From positions 1 through 64,000 of the forward strand of contig JBCBQC010000015.1 in NCBI GenBank assembly GCA_039820405.1: a stretch of DNA of 64,000 bases. The letters are read 5' to 3'. The position numbers and the translations under genes were made by a program. Below the pieces are notes generated by a model. The model ran no database searches and had not been told where the DNA came from. It was given only the letters and a program-made list of their open reading frames with translations. This stretch comes from CALLVY01 sp937899855. Its GTDB lineage: Bacteria > Bacteroidota > Bacteroidia > Chitinophagales > Saprospiraceae. Shown here in pieces: positions 1 through 8,288 of this stretch. Position 1 is the stretch's first letter. Every line of letters begins with the position of its first letter.

Positions 1-530
1 GAAAACACAAATAAATATATAAAAAAATAAATTTTTAAAAGATTGATTATCAGCACCTTTTTGGCATCTAATTTGTAAAAATTATCATACCACGCGTGCC
101 GGAGCGACATATTGTAATCCCTTACATTATGAATCACTTCTGGCCCGGGTTCGGTACTAAACCACCGATACACTGGCCATCGATCAAAAACAGCAATTGG
201 CCATCACTAACACACTCGCCAACCGGCAACGCAAAGGGAAATCCCCCCACCTTTTTCTTTTTGCGTCGGTGCGAGTAACCACTCAACATCCATTACCTAC
301 ATAGCCTGGGCTGCCTACGGCACCGCCCCTTCTATATCTGGACGTGTGCCTCCGCATACGCCCTAGCCATTCACCTATTCTCCCCGGGAGAATTAAACGT
401 ACAGAGAAAACCAAACGACTTTTTTTGGTCCCGATCGTTCGCATCGGGACCAAACTAAGCCACCTCCCAATCGTTTTTTAGTAAAAAGCCCTACTTTACT
501 TCCTCAACACCCCCGTAAACGAATAAAACC
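1..530. other. Non-coding start of window, AT-rich then mixed
   Basis: I see no convincing gene in this stretch. The first 100 bases are very AT-rich. The only open frame, about 60 codons from 96, has no ribosome site, no recognisable protein and unusual composition for this genome. A perfect inverted repeat lies at 426-452 and is listed separately. The rest is probably the leader and promoter region of the acyl-CoA dehydrogenase gene plus the flank of a gene outside the window. Confidence 0.5.
426..452. other. Hairpin upstream of acyl-CoA dehydrogenase gene
   Basis: Ten bases, TGGTCCCGAT, are repeated in inverted form (ATCGGGACCA) around a 7-base loop. On the plus strand a run of T precedes rather than follows the stem. 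On the minus strand A residues follow it. It therefore does not have the layout of an intrinsic terminator in either direction. It may be a 5' UTR structure or a protein site. Its role is unknown. Confidence 0.45.
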
Positions 531-2855
531 ATGAGTACCTCCGCCCCCAACCTTCCCTACTCCCCCGGAGTCCTGAGCCTGCTCCCCCTGTTCTACGTCG
601 GCTGGTCCGATAGCGTGCTGAGCCCCAGCGAAGTCAAACTGATCCAAAAAAAGGTAGCCACCTTCCCCTTTCTCAGCGCCGCGGACCAACACCTGCTCCA
701 ACAGTGGAGCAACCCCCAATCGCCCCCCTCCCCCCAACTCTTCAAGCAATGGGTACAGCTGATTCGCCAAACCAGCCTCGACATCCCCAGCCCCAACCGC
801 CAATCCCTGGCCGAACTGGGCGTCGAAATGGCCAAACGCAGCGCCGGAGCGGTCGACCAATTGCAGTGGTCCTCCGCGGATACGACCCGGGCCCTGGCCG
901 AGCTGGAAGCAGCCTTGGGCATCGCCCATGTCGACGCCTACCGCAACCTGTTCCACACCGAACAAATCCGCCGCGAAAGACAGCAACGCGAACGGCAAGC
1001 CACTTTTGACGTCAGCGCCCTCACCGCCCTCCTGGATGGCGCCCAGGCCGAACTTCACCAACGACTACGCATACTGCTCCAAGACCCCTTCTTCCAATTG
1101 GGCCAGTGGCGCGACAAAGCAGACTACCGACGCCAGGTCCTCGATTGGTGCCGAGCCGTGGCCCAGCAGGGACTGGGTGCCCTCGCCTTTCCCGCCGCCT
1201 ACGGTGGCCAAGACGATATGGCGGCCTACATCGCGGCCTTCGAAGCCCTCGCTTACCACGACCTCAGCCTGACCGTCAAATTTGGCGTCCAATTCGGTCT
1301 CTTCGGAGGCAGCATCTACGCCCTGGGAACAGTCCCACACCACCAAAAGTACCTGCGCGACGTCGGGAGCTTGGAACTGCCGGGGTGTTTTGCGATGACC
1401 GAAACCGGCCACGGCTCCAACGTTCGCGGCTTGCGGACAACGGCGACCTACCGGGCGGAGGGCGACTGCCTCATCGTTCACACCCCCAGTGAAGAAGACG
1501 GCAAGGAATACATCGGCAATGCCTTGGATGGGCGAATGGCAACAGTCTTTGCCCAGCTGATCGTCGGCGACGTCAATCACGGCGTACACGCCATCTTGGT
1601 CCCCCTGCGCGATACGGCGGGCCGTTTGCTACCCGGCATTCGAATCGAGGATTGTGGCTATAAATTGGGACTCAATGGAGTGGACAATGGCCGCATTTGG
1701 TTCGACCGGGTGGAGGTACCGCGGGCCAATCTGCTCAATCGCTTTGGGGCCATCGATGAGGCAGGGCAGTACAGCAGCCCGATCGAAAATCCGGGACGGC
1801 GGTTTTTTACCATGCTGGGCACCCTGGTGGGGGGGCGGGTGAGCGTACCCCGGGCGGGACTGAGTGCAGCAAAAACGGGCTTGACCATCGCCATCCGCTA
1901 TGCCCTCCAACGACGACAGTTTGCGCCAAAGGAAGGGGAAGAAGAAACCCTGCTCCTCGACTATCCCAGCCACCAAAGGCGCTTGATGCCCTACCTGGCT
2001 AAGGCTTACGCCCTGCACTTTGCCTTGCAGTACCTGACCGACCGCTACGTCCAACGGAACGAGACGGACATCCGCGAAATCGAAACCCTCGCGGCGGGCC
2101 TCAAGGCCTACGCCACCCGCTTTACCACGGATTGCCTGCAAGAATGCCGGGAAGCTTGTGGCGGTAAGGGCTACCTGTCCGAAAACCGCTTTGCCGACCT
2201 CAAGGCCGATTCCGATATTTTTACCACCTTCGAAGGGGACAATACCGTTTTGCTCCAATTGGTGGCCAAGGGTTTGCTCTCCGATTTCCGCAAAGAATTT
2301 CACGACGAAGGCTTTCGGGCCGTCATCCGTTACCTGGGCTCCCAGGTCAGCGATACCCTATCCAAAAATCCCTTCCAAACCCGCCGGACGGAGCGCGACC
2401 ATCTCCTCGACCCCACGTTCCAGCTCGAAGCCTTTCGCTACCGCGAGCGGGCCCTCCTCTACTCGGTCAGCGCTCGAATGCGGAACTACCTCAACCGCCG
2501 GATGGATCCCTACGACGCCTTCTTGCGTTGCCAGGTCCACACCATCGAACTGGCCCGGGCCTACATCGAGCGCATCGTACTGGAGCAATTTGTAGCGGTC
2601 GTAAAAAGAACCTCCCCGGAGCTACAGACTCCGCTCAAATGGCTGTGCGATTTGTACGCGCTACACACCATCGAAGGACACAAAGGTTGGTACTTAGAGC
2701 AGGAATACTTACGCCCTTCCAAGACCAAGGCGATTCGACGCCTGGTCGTCCAACGCTGTCGGGAGGTTCGCCATGAGGCGGCATCCCTGACGGCTGCCTT
2801 TGCGATACCGGAAGAAAGCATTGCCGCCCCCATCGCCAGACGAGCCATGGGCTAA
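531..2855 (+). CDS. Acyl-CoA dehydrogenase / acyl-CoA oxidase family flavoenzyme
   Basis: This is a 774-residue flavoenzyme expected to introduce the trans-2 double bond into acyl-CoA at the first step of beta-oxidation. It follows the long acyl-CoA oxidase layout rather than the roughly 380-residue short dehydrogenase one. The flavin/substrate signature CFAMTETGHGSNVRGLRTTA is near residues 286-305, matching the oxidase-type TExGHGSxVRGLxTTA motif. Near residues 543-575 are CGGKGYLSENR and FTTFEGDNTVL. The glutamate in TFEGDN (about 569) is at the position of the catalytic base in acyl-CoA oxidases. About 120 N-terminal residues precede the usual fold. The ATG at 531 gives a full-length protein. 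It stands alone, with the next gene convergent. Whether electrons go to oxygen or to an electron-transfer flavoprotein cannot be read from sequence. Confidence 0.88.
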   Translation: MSTSAPNLPYSPGVLSLLPLFYVGWSDSVLSPSEVKLIQKKVATFPFLSAADQHLLQQWSNPQSPPSPQLFKQWVQLIRQTSLDIPSPNRQSLAELGVEMAKRSAGAVDQLQWSSADTTRALAELEAALGIAHVDAYRNLFHTEQIRRERQQRERQATFDVSALTALLDGAQAELHQRLRILLQDPFFQLGQWRDKADYRRQVLDWCRAVAQQGLGALAFPAAYGGQDDMAAYIAAFEALAYHDLSLTVKFGVQFGLFGGSIYALGTVPHHQKYLRDVGSLELPGCFAMTETGHGSNVRGLRTTATYRAEGDCLIVHTPSEEDGKEYIGNALDGRMATVFAQLIVGDVNHGVHAILVPLRDTAGRLLPGIRIEDCGYKLGLNGVDNGRIWFDRVEVPRANLLNRFGAIDEAGQYSSPIENPGRRFFTMLGTLVGGRVSVPRAGLSAAKTGLTIAIRYALQRRQFAPKEGEEETLLLDYPSHQRRLMPYLAKAYALHFALQYLTDRYVQRNETDIREIETLAAGLKAYATRFTTDCLQECREACGGKGYLSENRFADLKADSDIFTTFEGDNTVLLQLVAKGLLSDFRKEFHDEGFRAVIRYLGSQVSDTLSKNPFQTRRTERDHLLDPTFQLEAFRYRERALLYSVSARMRNYLNRRMDPYDAFLRCQVHTIELARAYIERIVLEQFVAVVKRTSPELQTPLKWLCDLYALHTIEGHKGWYLEQEYLRPSKTKAIRRLVVQRCREVRHEAASLTAAFAIPEESIAAPIARRAMG

Positions 2856-2957
2856 CGAAAAAAGTGGGGACGGGCCTATTTACCAACGCCCACTTGATCG
2901 TGACTAAATCTAATTTCTGGCCGCTTTCAAGTACTTGCTTAGAGTGCGCAGGGAAAG

Positions 2958-4433
2958 CTAGGGGACAAAAAGGGGTAGCGTGGAGGCTCCAGACTCTGTG
3001 CTTACAATCCGAAGAAAGTATTGCCCACTTGCCAGGGCAGTTGCTTCAAAGCTCCAGGTTCTTCCGTCCGTCATCCGGTCTGGCGTAAGCGCACTCAGCA
3101 GTTTACCGCCACTGTTGTAGAGGAAAAACTGAGGTTGGCCTTGCTGCACTTCCGCCGTACTTACCCTAAAAGTTGTTGTTGCCGGATTGGGATAAAGAGA
3201 ATAACTCCACGCCCCCCTAGCTGCTTGATTATTGATACTACTGGTGAGTGCCTTCTTGGTCAGGAGTACGTCCTTGGTATTGTCCGTCAGCGTTTTCCGA
3301 TCGCAAGCGTAAATGTCATTGAGCGAGTCGCGATTCAGATCGGCGATGAGGATGCCCAGCCCCCGGATGGGGTACAGGTCGCCCAGCACCGTTTCGGTAG
3401 CTTCGGTAAAAACACCCTGCCCATTATTGAGGAAGGCGCGGACGGGAGACTTCTCCCCAACCAGATCCAGCCCGACGGTAAACAGGTCCAGGTCGCCATC
3501 GCCATCGGCATCGTCGAATACGCCGTCCAAGGTGTGGATGGTGGCGGGGGGAAGGTGGGTAGCGGTCACGTCGGTAAAGAATCCGGCGCCGTCGTTGAGG
3601 TAGAGGCGGTCCTGAATATCGCGCCCCGGGATAAAGGCCACGCAGGACAGGAACAAGTCGAGCGTTTGGTTGCCGTCTACATCGGCCAGGGTCATCTTGC
3701 GGGTTTCGGAATTGATGCCACTGGGTAAGCGGGCACTGCTTTCGTCGGTAAAAACGCCGTTGCCGTCGTTGATCAAAATGCGGTTGCTGTCTTCATTGCC
3801 CACCACCAAATCCAGGTCCTGATCCCCATCGATATCGCCGAGGTGGAGGTCCTGGGTGACGTCGAAGATACTGGGTAAGCGCGTACTGGTCTCGTCGCGG
3901 AAGGTGCCGTCGCCATTGTTCATGAGCAGCACGTTTTGGCCCTTGTTGCCAAAAATCAGATCGGGAAAAGAATCCTGGTCGACGTACATCGCAACCACCG
4001 CATTGGCTTCGGAGTCGGGCAGTTGAAAGGCGGCGGGGGTAAAATTGCCCTGGCCATCGTTGAGGTAGAATTCGTGAACGTTGGACTGCCCCAGGGTGAT
4101 GTCATCCTCGCTGCAAAAAATCAAGTCGATGTCGCCATCCCAATCGAAGTCCGCCGCGGCGATGTCCTCACTGTCCTTACTGAACTGTGGAATGCGAAAA
4201 CTGACGTCGTTAAAGTTGCCCGTTCCGTCGTTGAGCAAGAGCGAATTGCCCTGAAACTCATTGGCCAATACCAGGTCAAGATCGCCATCCCCATCGATAT
4301 CGGTTGCCACCACGTCCATGCTCTGCCGACTGGCGCCACTGTTTGGCAGCCGTTCGCTGGTGTTTTCGTAAAGCTGTGCGGACAAGCCCGTCGTCCCCAA
4401 AATGGCCAGCAGCATCCATAGTACCTTTTTCAT
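2958..4433 (-). CDS. Secreted FG-GAP/VCBS repeat protein with T9SS type A sorting domain
   Basis: This is a predicted extracellular 491-residue protein. A signal peptide (MKKVLWMLLAILGTTGLSAQ) starts at 4433. The longer frame to 4469 would begin inside a TAGTTTTG promoter box, so I chose 4433. Six or so repeats carry Asp-rich loops such as DIDGDGDLDLVLAN, DFDWDGDIDLIFCS and DADGDGDLDLFTVG. These are the calcium-binding loops of FG-GAP/VCBS units that build integrin-alpha-like beta-propellers. The last ~75 residues, from YPNPATTTFRV to the C-terminus, are a type A T9SS sorting domain (Por secretion tail), so export is by T9SS with cleavage at the surface. The ligand is unknown. It may be an adhesin or part of a surface complex. 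Confidence 0.85.
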   Translation of the reverse strand: MKKVLWMLLAILGTTGLSAQLYENTSERLPNSGASRQSMDVVATDIDGDGDLDLVLANEFQGNSLLLNDGTGNFNDVSFRIPQFSKDSEDIAAADFDWDGDIDLIFCSEDDITLGQSNVHEFYLNDGQGNFTPAAFQLPDSEANAVVAMYVDQDSFPDLIFGNKGQNVLLMNNGDGTFRDETSTRLPSIFDVTQDLHLGDIDGDQDLDLVVGNEDSNRILINDGNGVFTDESSARLPSGINSETRKMTLADVDGNQTLDLFLSCVAFIPGRDIQDRLYLNDGAGFFTDVTATHLPPATIHTLDGVFDDADGDGDLDLFTVGLDLVGEKSPVRAFLNNGQGVFTEATETVLGDLYPIRGLGILIADLNRDSLNDIYACDRKTLTDNTKDVLLTKKALTSSINNQAARGAWSYSLYPNPATTTFRVSTAEVQQGQPQFFLYNSGGKLLSALTPDRMTDGRTWSFEATALASGQYFLRIVSTESGASTLPLFVP

Positions 4434-4466
4434 ATTGCTGAATTTAAACTGTTCGGAATTGGTCAT

Positions 4467-4474
4467 CAAAACTA
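4467..4474 (-). promoter_or_regulatory. -7 promoter box for the FG-GAP gene
   Basis: TAGTTTTG on the minus strand fits the Bacteroidota -7 consensus TAnnTTTG. The expected transcription start near 4461 leaves a leader of about 28 bases before the ATG at 4433. No clear -33 TTTG is visible. Confidence 0.5.
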
Positions 4475-4559
4475 CGGTTCCCCTACAGGATAGGATTGTA
4501 AAAAAACGAACGCCGAAAAAGGCTGTACAATAGCTGACATTTGCGACGCCCCGCTGGAC

Positions 4560-5399
4560 TTAGCGGTATTGATCGAGGTACTGGTCCGCCTCGCGAATGG
4601 GGAATTGTTTCATGTAGGCCAAAAAAGCCGAGGGCGTCAGCTGGCTAATGGATTTGAAATCTTTGATAAAATGCGACTGGTCGAAATAGCCCATCTCCTG
4701 GGCAAAGGCGCTGAGGTTTTCGGGCGGTTGGGTGGCCATCTGATAGGTAATGGCCTTATTGCGGATCACCCGGGCGTAACGCTTGGGAGACAAGCCCAGC
4801 CCCTTGCTAAACAACTGCTCCAAATAGCGATTGCTGTACTGGATATTGCGCCGCAAATCATCCACACTCAACTGGCCCCGGTGTAAAAATATCTGCCGGG
4901 TCAGGGTCTCCAGCAGGGGCTGCTGTTGTTCGATCAGGCCCACTCGGCTTAGAAAAAAATCATCCAGCAAGGCCACCGCCTCCCCAAAGTGTCCCGTACC
5001 GCGCAAGCGTTCCCCCAAGTCCCGAAAGGCAGTGCCTCCATCCAACAAACTCAGATCCGCGTTTTGATTCAGCAAATCTTTTTGCCCAAAGCCAAACAAC
5101 AGGTGAGGGACCCAAGGATACAGTTTTACAAAGAAGGCGATGCTGCCCACGCTCGCTCGCAGCTCGATCGTTTTACTCAACTGCCCCATCAGAGCACCGG
5201 CGGGCAAGGGCCGTTCCGCCCCGTCTTGCACTACCGCAAAAGCACCTTCCACCCGAAAGAACAACTCGGGAAAACCGTCCGGGATCAAGAGCAGCGGGGG
5301 ACTCTTCCCCTCCGCAACTCCCTCCTTTTTCATCAGCCAATACCCCCTAAAGTAAGCGCGTAAGCTGGGGTGCGGCAACTGCCGTTGAAAGTGAAACAT
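4560..5399 (-). CDS. AraC-family transcriptional regulator
   Basis: This is a 279-residue DNA-binding regulator. The N-terminal ~150 residues (MFHFQRQLPHPSLRAYFRGY onward) resemble the small ligand-sensing domain found in many Bacteroidota AraC proteins. The C-terminal ~110 residues form the double helix-turn-helix: LSVDDLRRNIQYSNRYLEQL, then LGLSPKRYARVIR, then the family end FAQEMGYFDQSHFIKDFKS. The ligand and target genes are unknown. It lies alone on the minus strand between a convergent-side secreted protein and the pgi gene, with no obvious partner. The ATG at 5399 is the only sensible start. Confidence 0.88.
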   Translation of the reverse strand: MFHFQRQLPHPSLRAYFRGYWLMKKEGVAEGKSPPLLLIPDGFPELFFRVEGAFAVVQDGAERPLPAGALMGQLSKTIELRASVGSIAFFVKLYPWVPHLLFGFGQKDLLNQNADLSLLDGGTAFRDLGERLRGTGHFGEAVALLDDFFLSRVGLIEQQQPLLETLTRQIFLHRGQLSVDDLRRNIQYSNRYLEQLFSKGLGLSPKRYARVIRNKAITYQMATQPPENLSAFAQEMGYFDQSHFIKDFKSISQLTPSAFLAYMKQFPIREADQYLDQYR

Positions 5400-5706
5400 A
5401 GACTTTTCGTTTTTTGCATTGGGATGGGTACCCCCAACCGTCGGAAGGCCGGACCAAAGTCAGCCAAGTAGTGAACGGGACCTCCCGCTGGCCATGGATG
5501 CCAAGCGGCCAAAAAGTAATTGGAAAATAAAACGGGAAATACTTACGGTGCCGAGAATAGATAAACTCCAGGGGCGTCCCCGGAGCCGTTGCTACGGCAA
5601 AGGTAAAACAAGCCCTCCGGGGAAACCGATGAATTCGACTAAGACGGCAAACCGACCCCACAACGACACCTTACCCCCAGCCGAAAAGCAAGCCGTCGGG
5701 CTGGCA
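5400..5706. other. Intergenic region between pgi and the AraC gene
   Basis: No gene is visible on either strand. The region holds the promoter of the AraC gene and the 3' end of the pgi transcript. A bulged GC-rich hairpin is present at 5566-5585 (CTCCaGGGG-cgt-CCCCGGAG), not followed by a clear T-run in either direction. I see no riboswitch or small RNA that I can name. Confidence 0.4.
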
Positions 5707-7356
5707 TCAACGCCAGGCTTTGTAGGTATTGATCAAGCCATTGGTGGAAGAGTCGTGATGCTGGACCAGCTCCTTCCCCGCCAGCTCGGGCAGAATTTTT
5801 TGGGCCAATTGCTTACCCAGTTCAACCCCCCACTGGTCAAAACTAAAGATGTTCCAAATCACCCCCTGGACAAAAATCTTGTGCTCGTACAGGGCGATCA
5901 ACATCCCCAAGGTCCGTGGATCGATCTGACGTACGAGGATTGAATTGGTGGGGCGGTTGCCGGTAAACACTTTGAAGGGCAGCAGGTCTTCGATCTCGGC
6001 CTCGCTCTTGCCCGCGGCGCGCAGCTCTTCCCGTACCGTGGCGGCATCCTTGCCCATCATGAGGGCTTCGGTTTGGGCAAAGAAGTTGGAGAGTAAAATT
6101 TCGTGGTGTTGCCCCAGGGGATTGTGACTGATCGCGGGAGCGATAAAATCACAGGGGATAAGGCGGGTCCCCTGGTGGATGAGTTGGTAAAAAGCGTGCT
6201 GGCCATTGGTGCCGGGCTCGCCCCAGAGGATGGGGCCCGTGGCGTAAGCTACGGGCTGGCCAGCCCGGTCGACCGACTTGCCGTTGCTCTCCATATTGGC
6301 TTGCTGGAAGTAAGCGGCAAAACGGTGGAGGTACTGATCGTAGGGTAGGATAGCTTCCGATTCAGCGCCGAAAAAGTTGCCGTACCAGATGCCGATGAGG
6401 GCCAGAACAACCGGAATGTTTTGCGCCAGTGGCGTCTGTCGAAAGTGCAGGTCCATCGCGTGCAGTCCACCCTGCAATTCTCGAAACCGCTCGTAGCCAA
6501 TGGCGCAAACGATGGGCAGACCAATGGCCGAAGACAGGGAAAAACGACCGCCCACCCAGTCCCAAAATTCGAACATGTTGTTGGGGTCAATCCCGAAGGC
6601 GGCTACGTCACGAGCGTTGGTCGATACGGCTACGAAATGTTTTTGTACATCCGCCTCACCAGCACCCTGCGCCAAAAACCACTCCCGAGCGGCAAAGGCA
6701 TTGGTCATCGTCTCCTGGGTCGTAAAGGATTTCGAAGCGATGATGAATAAGGTGTTTTCTGCCTTTACCCGCCGCAGCGTCTCCAGCAGGTGGGTACCGT
6801 CAATATTGGACACAAAATGGAGCTGGATCCCCGGCTGCCAATAGGGTCGCAACGCCTCACTGACCATGACCGGCCCCAGGTCGGACCCCCCGATGCCAAT
6901 GTTGACGACGTGAGTGATGCGCCCCCCGGTATAGCCCCGCCAGGCCCCCGAATGGAGCCGCTCGCTAAAGTCGCGGACCCGCTCCATCACACGCCGAACC
7001 CCAGGTAGCACATCCGTTCCGTCTACCTCGACCGTCCCCTCGGAGAGGTGCCGCAGGGCCGTGTGCAGTACGGCCCGGCCCTCCGTTTCGTTGATCCGTT
7101 CCCCCTCAAAAAGCTGGGCGATGCTCTCGCTTACCCGCTGCTCACGCGCCAGCTCTAAGAGCAATTGGAGGGTCTCCTCCCGTAGGATGTTCTTCGAGAA
7201 ATCCACCAACAGCTGCTCCAAACGCAGGGAAAAGCGGTCAAAACGCTGGGGATCTTCCGCAAACAGGGCTGGGATACTTTGTTGACGCAGGTCCTGAAAA
7301 TGGGCTTGTAGCGCGGCCCAAGCCTGAGTGTTTTGCGGATTCTGACGGTGAAGCAT
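5707..7356 (-). CDS. pgi: Glucose-6-phosphate isomerase
   Basis: This enzyme interconverts glucose 6-phosphate and fructose 6-phosphate in glycolysis/gluconeogenesis in the cytosol. The 549-residue product has the family's length and both signatures: the [14 protein letters not shown] region and [16 protein letters not shown] near the C-terminus. Phosphate and active-site segments [29 protein letters not shown] and [15 protein letters not shown] are all present. The frame stays open to 7449, but the added residues do not look like PGI and would overlap yraN. The ATG at 7356 (MLHRQNPQN) gives the normal length. It is transcribed divergently from yraN across about 90 bases that must hold both promoters. 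Confidence 0.96.
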   Translation of the reverse strand: MLHRQNPQNTQAWAALQAHFQDLRQQSIPALFAEDPQRFDRFSLRLEQLLVDFSKNILREETLQLLLELAREQRVSESIAQLFEGERINETEGRAVLHTALRHLSEGTVEVDGTDVLPGVRRVMERVRDFSERLHSGAWRGYTGGRITHVVNIGIGGSDLGPVMVSEALRPYWQPGIQLHFVSNIDGTHLLETLRRVKAENTLFIIASKSFTTQETMTNAFAAREWFLAQGAGEADVQKHFVAVSTNARDVAAFGIDPNNMFEFWDWVGGRFSLSSAIGLPIVCAIGYERFRELQGGLHAMDLHFRQTPLAQNIPVVLALIGIWYGNFFGAESEAILPYDQYLHRFAAYFQQANMESNGKSVDRAGQPVAYATGPILWGEPGTNGQHAFYQLIHQGTRLIPCDFIAPAISHNPLGQHHEILLSNFFAQTEALMMGKDAATVREELRAAGKSEAEIEDLLPFKVFTGNRPTNSILVRQIDPRTLGMLIALYEHKIFVQGVIWNIFSFDQWGVELGKQLAQKILPELAGKELVQHHDSSTNGLINTYKAWR

Positions 7357-7447
7357 ACAATGGTATTTTGACCGCAATTTTAAGCCATAAATATTAATTA
7401 ATGGCAAAGTCCTCCGCGGAATTTCGCAAAAAAACCTAAATTCCAAC

Positions 7448-7813
7448 ATGCCACATTCACGAGAATTGGGAAAGCAAGGGGAGCAAATCGCCGCCGATTA
7501 TCTGCGGGACCAGGGTTACGAAATCCTCGAACGCAACTGGCGACACCGCCGCGCCGAGATCGATCTGATTGTACAATCCGAGGGGATACTGGTCTTTGTA
7601 GAAGTGAAAACGCGGCGCCAAAACACCTGGCAATCCGCCGAACGCTCCGTCAATGCCGCCAAACGGGACCGCCTCAGCAATGCCGCTTCGGCTTACATGG
7701 CGCAGGTCGGTCACGAGTGGGAACTGCGTTTTGACCTGCTGGTCGTGGTCTGGCCCGCCGCCGAGGATCCGCAGATCACCCACTACGAAGACGCCTTCTT
7801 CCGGGGGTGGTAG
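7448..7813 (+). CDS. yraN: YraN / UPF0102 family nuclease-fold protein
   Basis: This small 121-residue protein belongs to the UPF0102 (YraN) family, which has a RecB-like restriction-nuclease fold. The core is visible: [20 protein letters not shown], then [10 protein letters not shown], then [10 protein letters not shown], giving the D-(x)n-ExK arrangement of this nuclease superfamily. Residues near [18 protein letters not shown] match the usual helix after the core. A cellular function is not firmly established for the family, and a role in DNA processing is inferred. It starts one base before the end of the longer, rejected pgi frame and ends just before the convergent DUF1573 gene. Confidence 0.88.
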   Translation: MPHSRELGKQGEQIAADYLRDQGYEILERNWRHRRAEIDLIVQSEGILVFVEVKTRRQNTWQSAERSVNAAKRDRLSNAASAYMAQVGHEWELRFDLLVVVWPAAEDPQITHYEDAFFRGW

Positions 7814-7816
7814 CCC

Positions 7817-8263
7817 CTACAGCTCGATCACCACCCGAAACTTGACCTCTTTGATGATCTGGTAACCCGTTTCCGGGTCTTCCTTCTTCAACAGGACGTC
7901 GATCGTCTTGTTGTGTTCGCCAATGCCTTCCTCCAGCTTGCTGTCGTAGCGAATCTGGATGCTGCCCTGCTCCTCCGGTTGGAACACCTTATTTTGCGGC
8001 CACTGAATTTCGGTACACTCACAACCCGATACCAACTCCAATTCGAGGGCTTCGCCGCTGGTGTTGGTAAATACGTAGGTGTAAGTTGGGGTATCGCCCA
8101 GCTTGATGGTCCCAAAATCGTGGTGGGGCGTCTCAAAATGCAGGTAGGGGTCGCGGGGCTGGGGCCGCTCGGTGCCGGGGCCATCGCTGGCCAACTTGGC
8201 GCCGGTACAGGCCACGCCCAACCAGGAACAGCACAACAAAGCGATAATGGCAAATCTCATCAT
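7817..8263 (-). CDS. DUF1573 lipoprotein
   Basis: This is a 148-residue predicted lipoprotein. The signal peptide MMRFAIIALLCCSWLGVAC ends in a lipobox-like LGVAC. The mature part has the DUF1573 Ig-like fold: HHDFGTIKLGDTPTYTYVF, then TNTSGEALELELVSGCECTE, with the pair of cysteines (CEC) typical of the family. Function in the family is not settled, though the domain is common on Bacteroidota surface proteins. The frame runs open to 8368, but the signal peptide places the start at 8263. It is the last gene of the PorP/SprF-OmpA operon, 25 bases after the OmpA gene. A second DUF1573 gene lies at 62810-63478. Confidence 0.82.
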   Translation of the reverse strand: MMRFAIIALLCCSWLGVACTGAKLASDGPGTERPQPRDPYLHFETPHHDFGTIKLGDTPTYTYVFTNTSGEALELELVSGCECTEIQWPQNKVFQPEEQGSIQIRYDSKLEEGIGEHNKTIDVLLKKEDPETGYQIIKEVKFRVVIEL

Positions 8264-8288
8264 GACTATTGCGTTTTTTCCGCGATGA

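Noticed and set aside
96..278. 60-codon frame near the window start
   Set aside because: It has no homologous features, a poor start context and Pro/Trp/Asn-rich composition unlike neighbouring proteins.
426..452. Perfect hairpin taken at first for a terminator
   Set aside because: The T-run is on the wrong side for the plus strand and A residues follow on the minus strand, so it lacks terminator layout.
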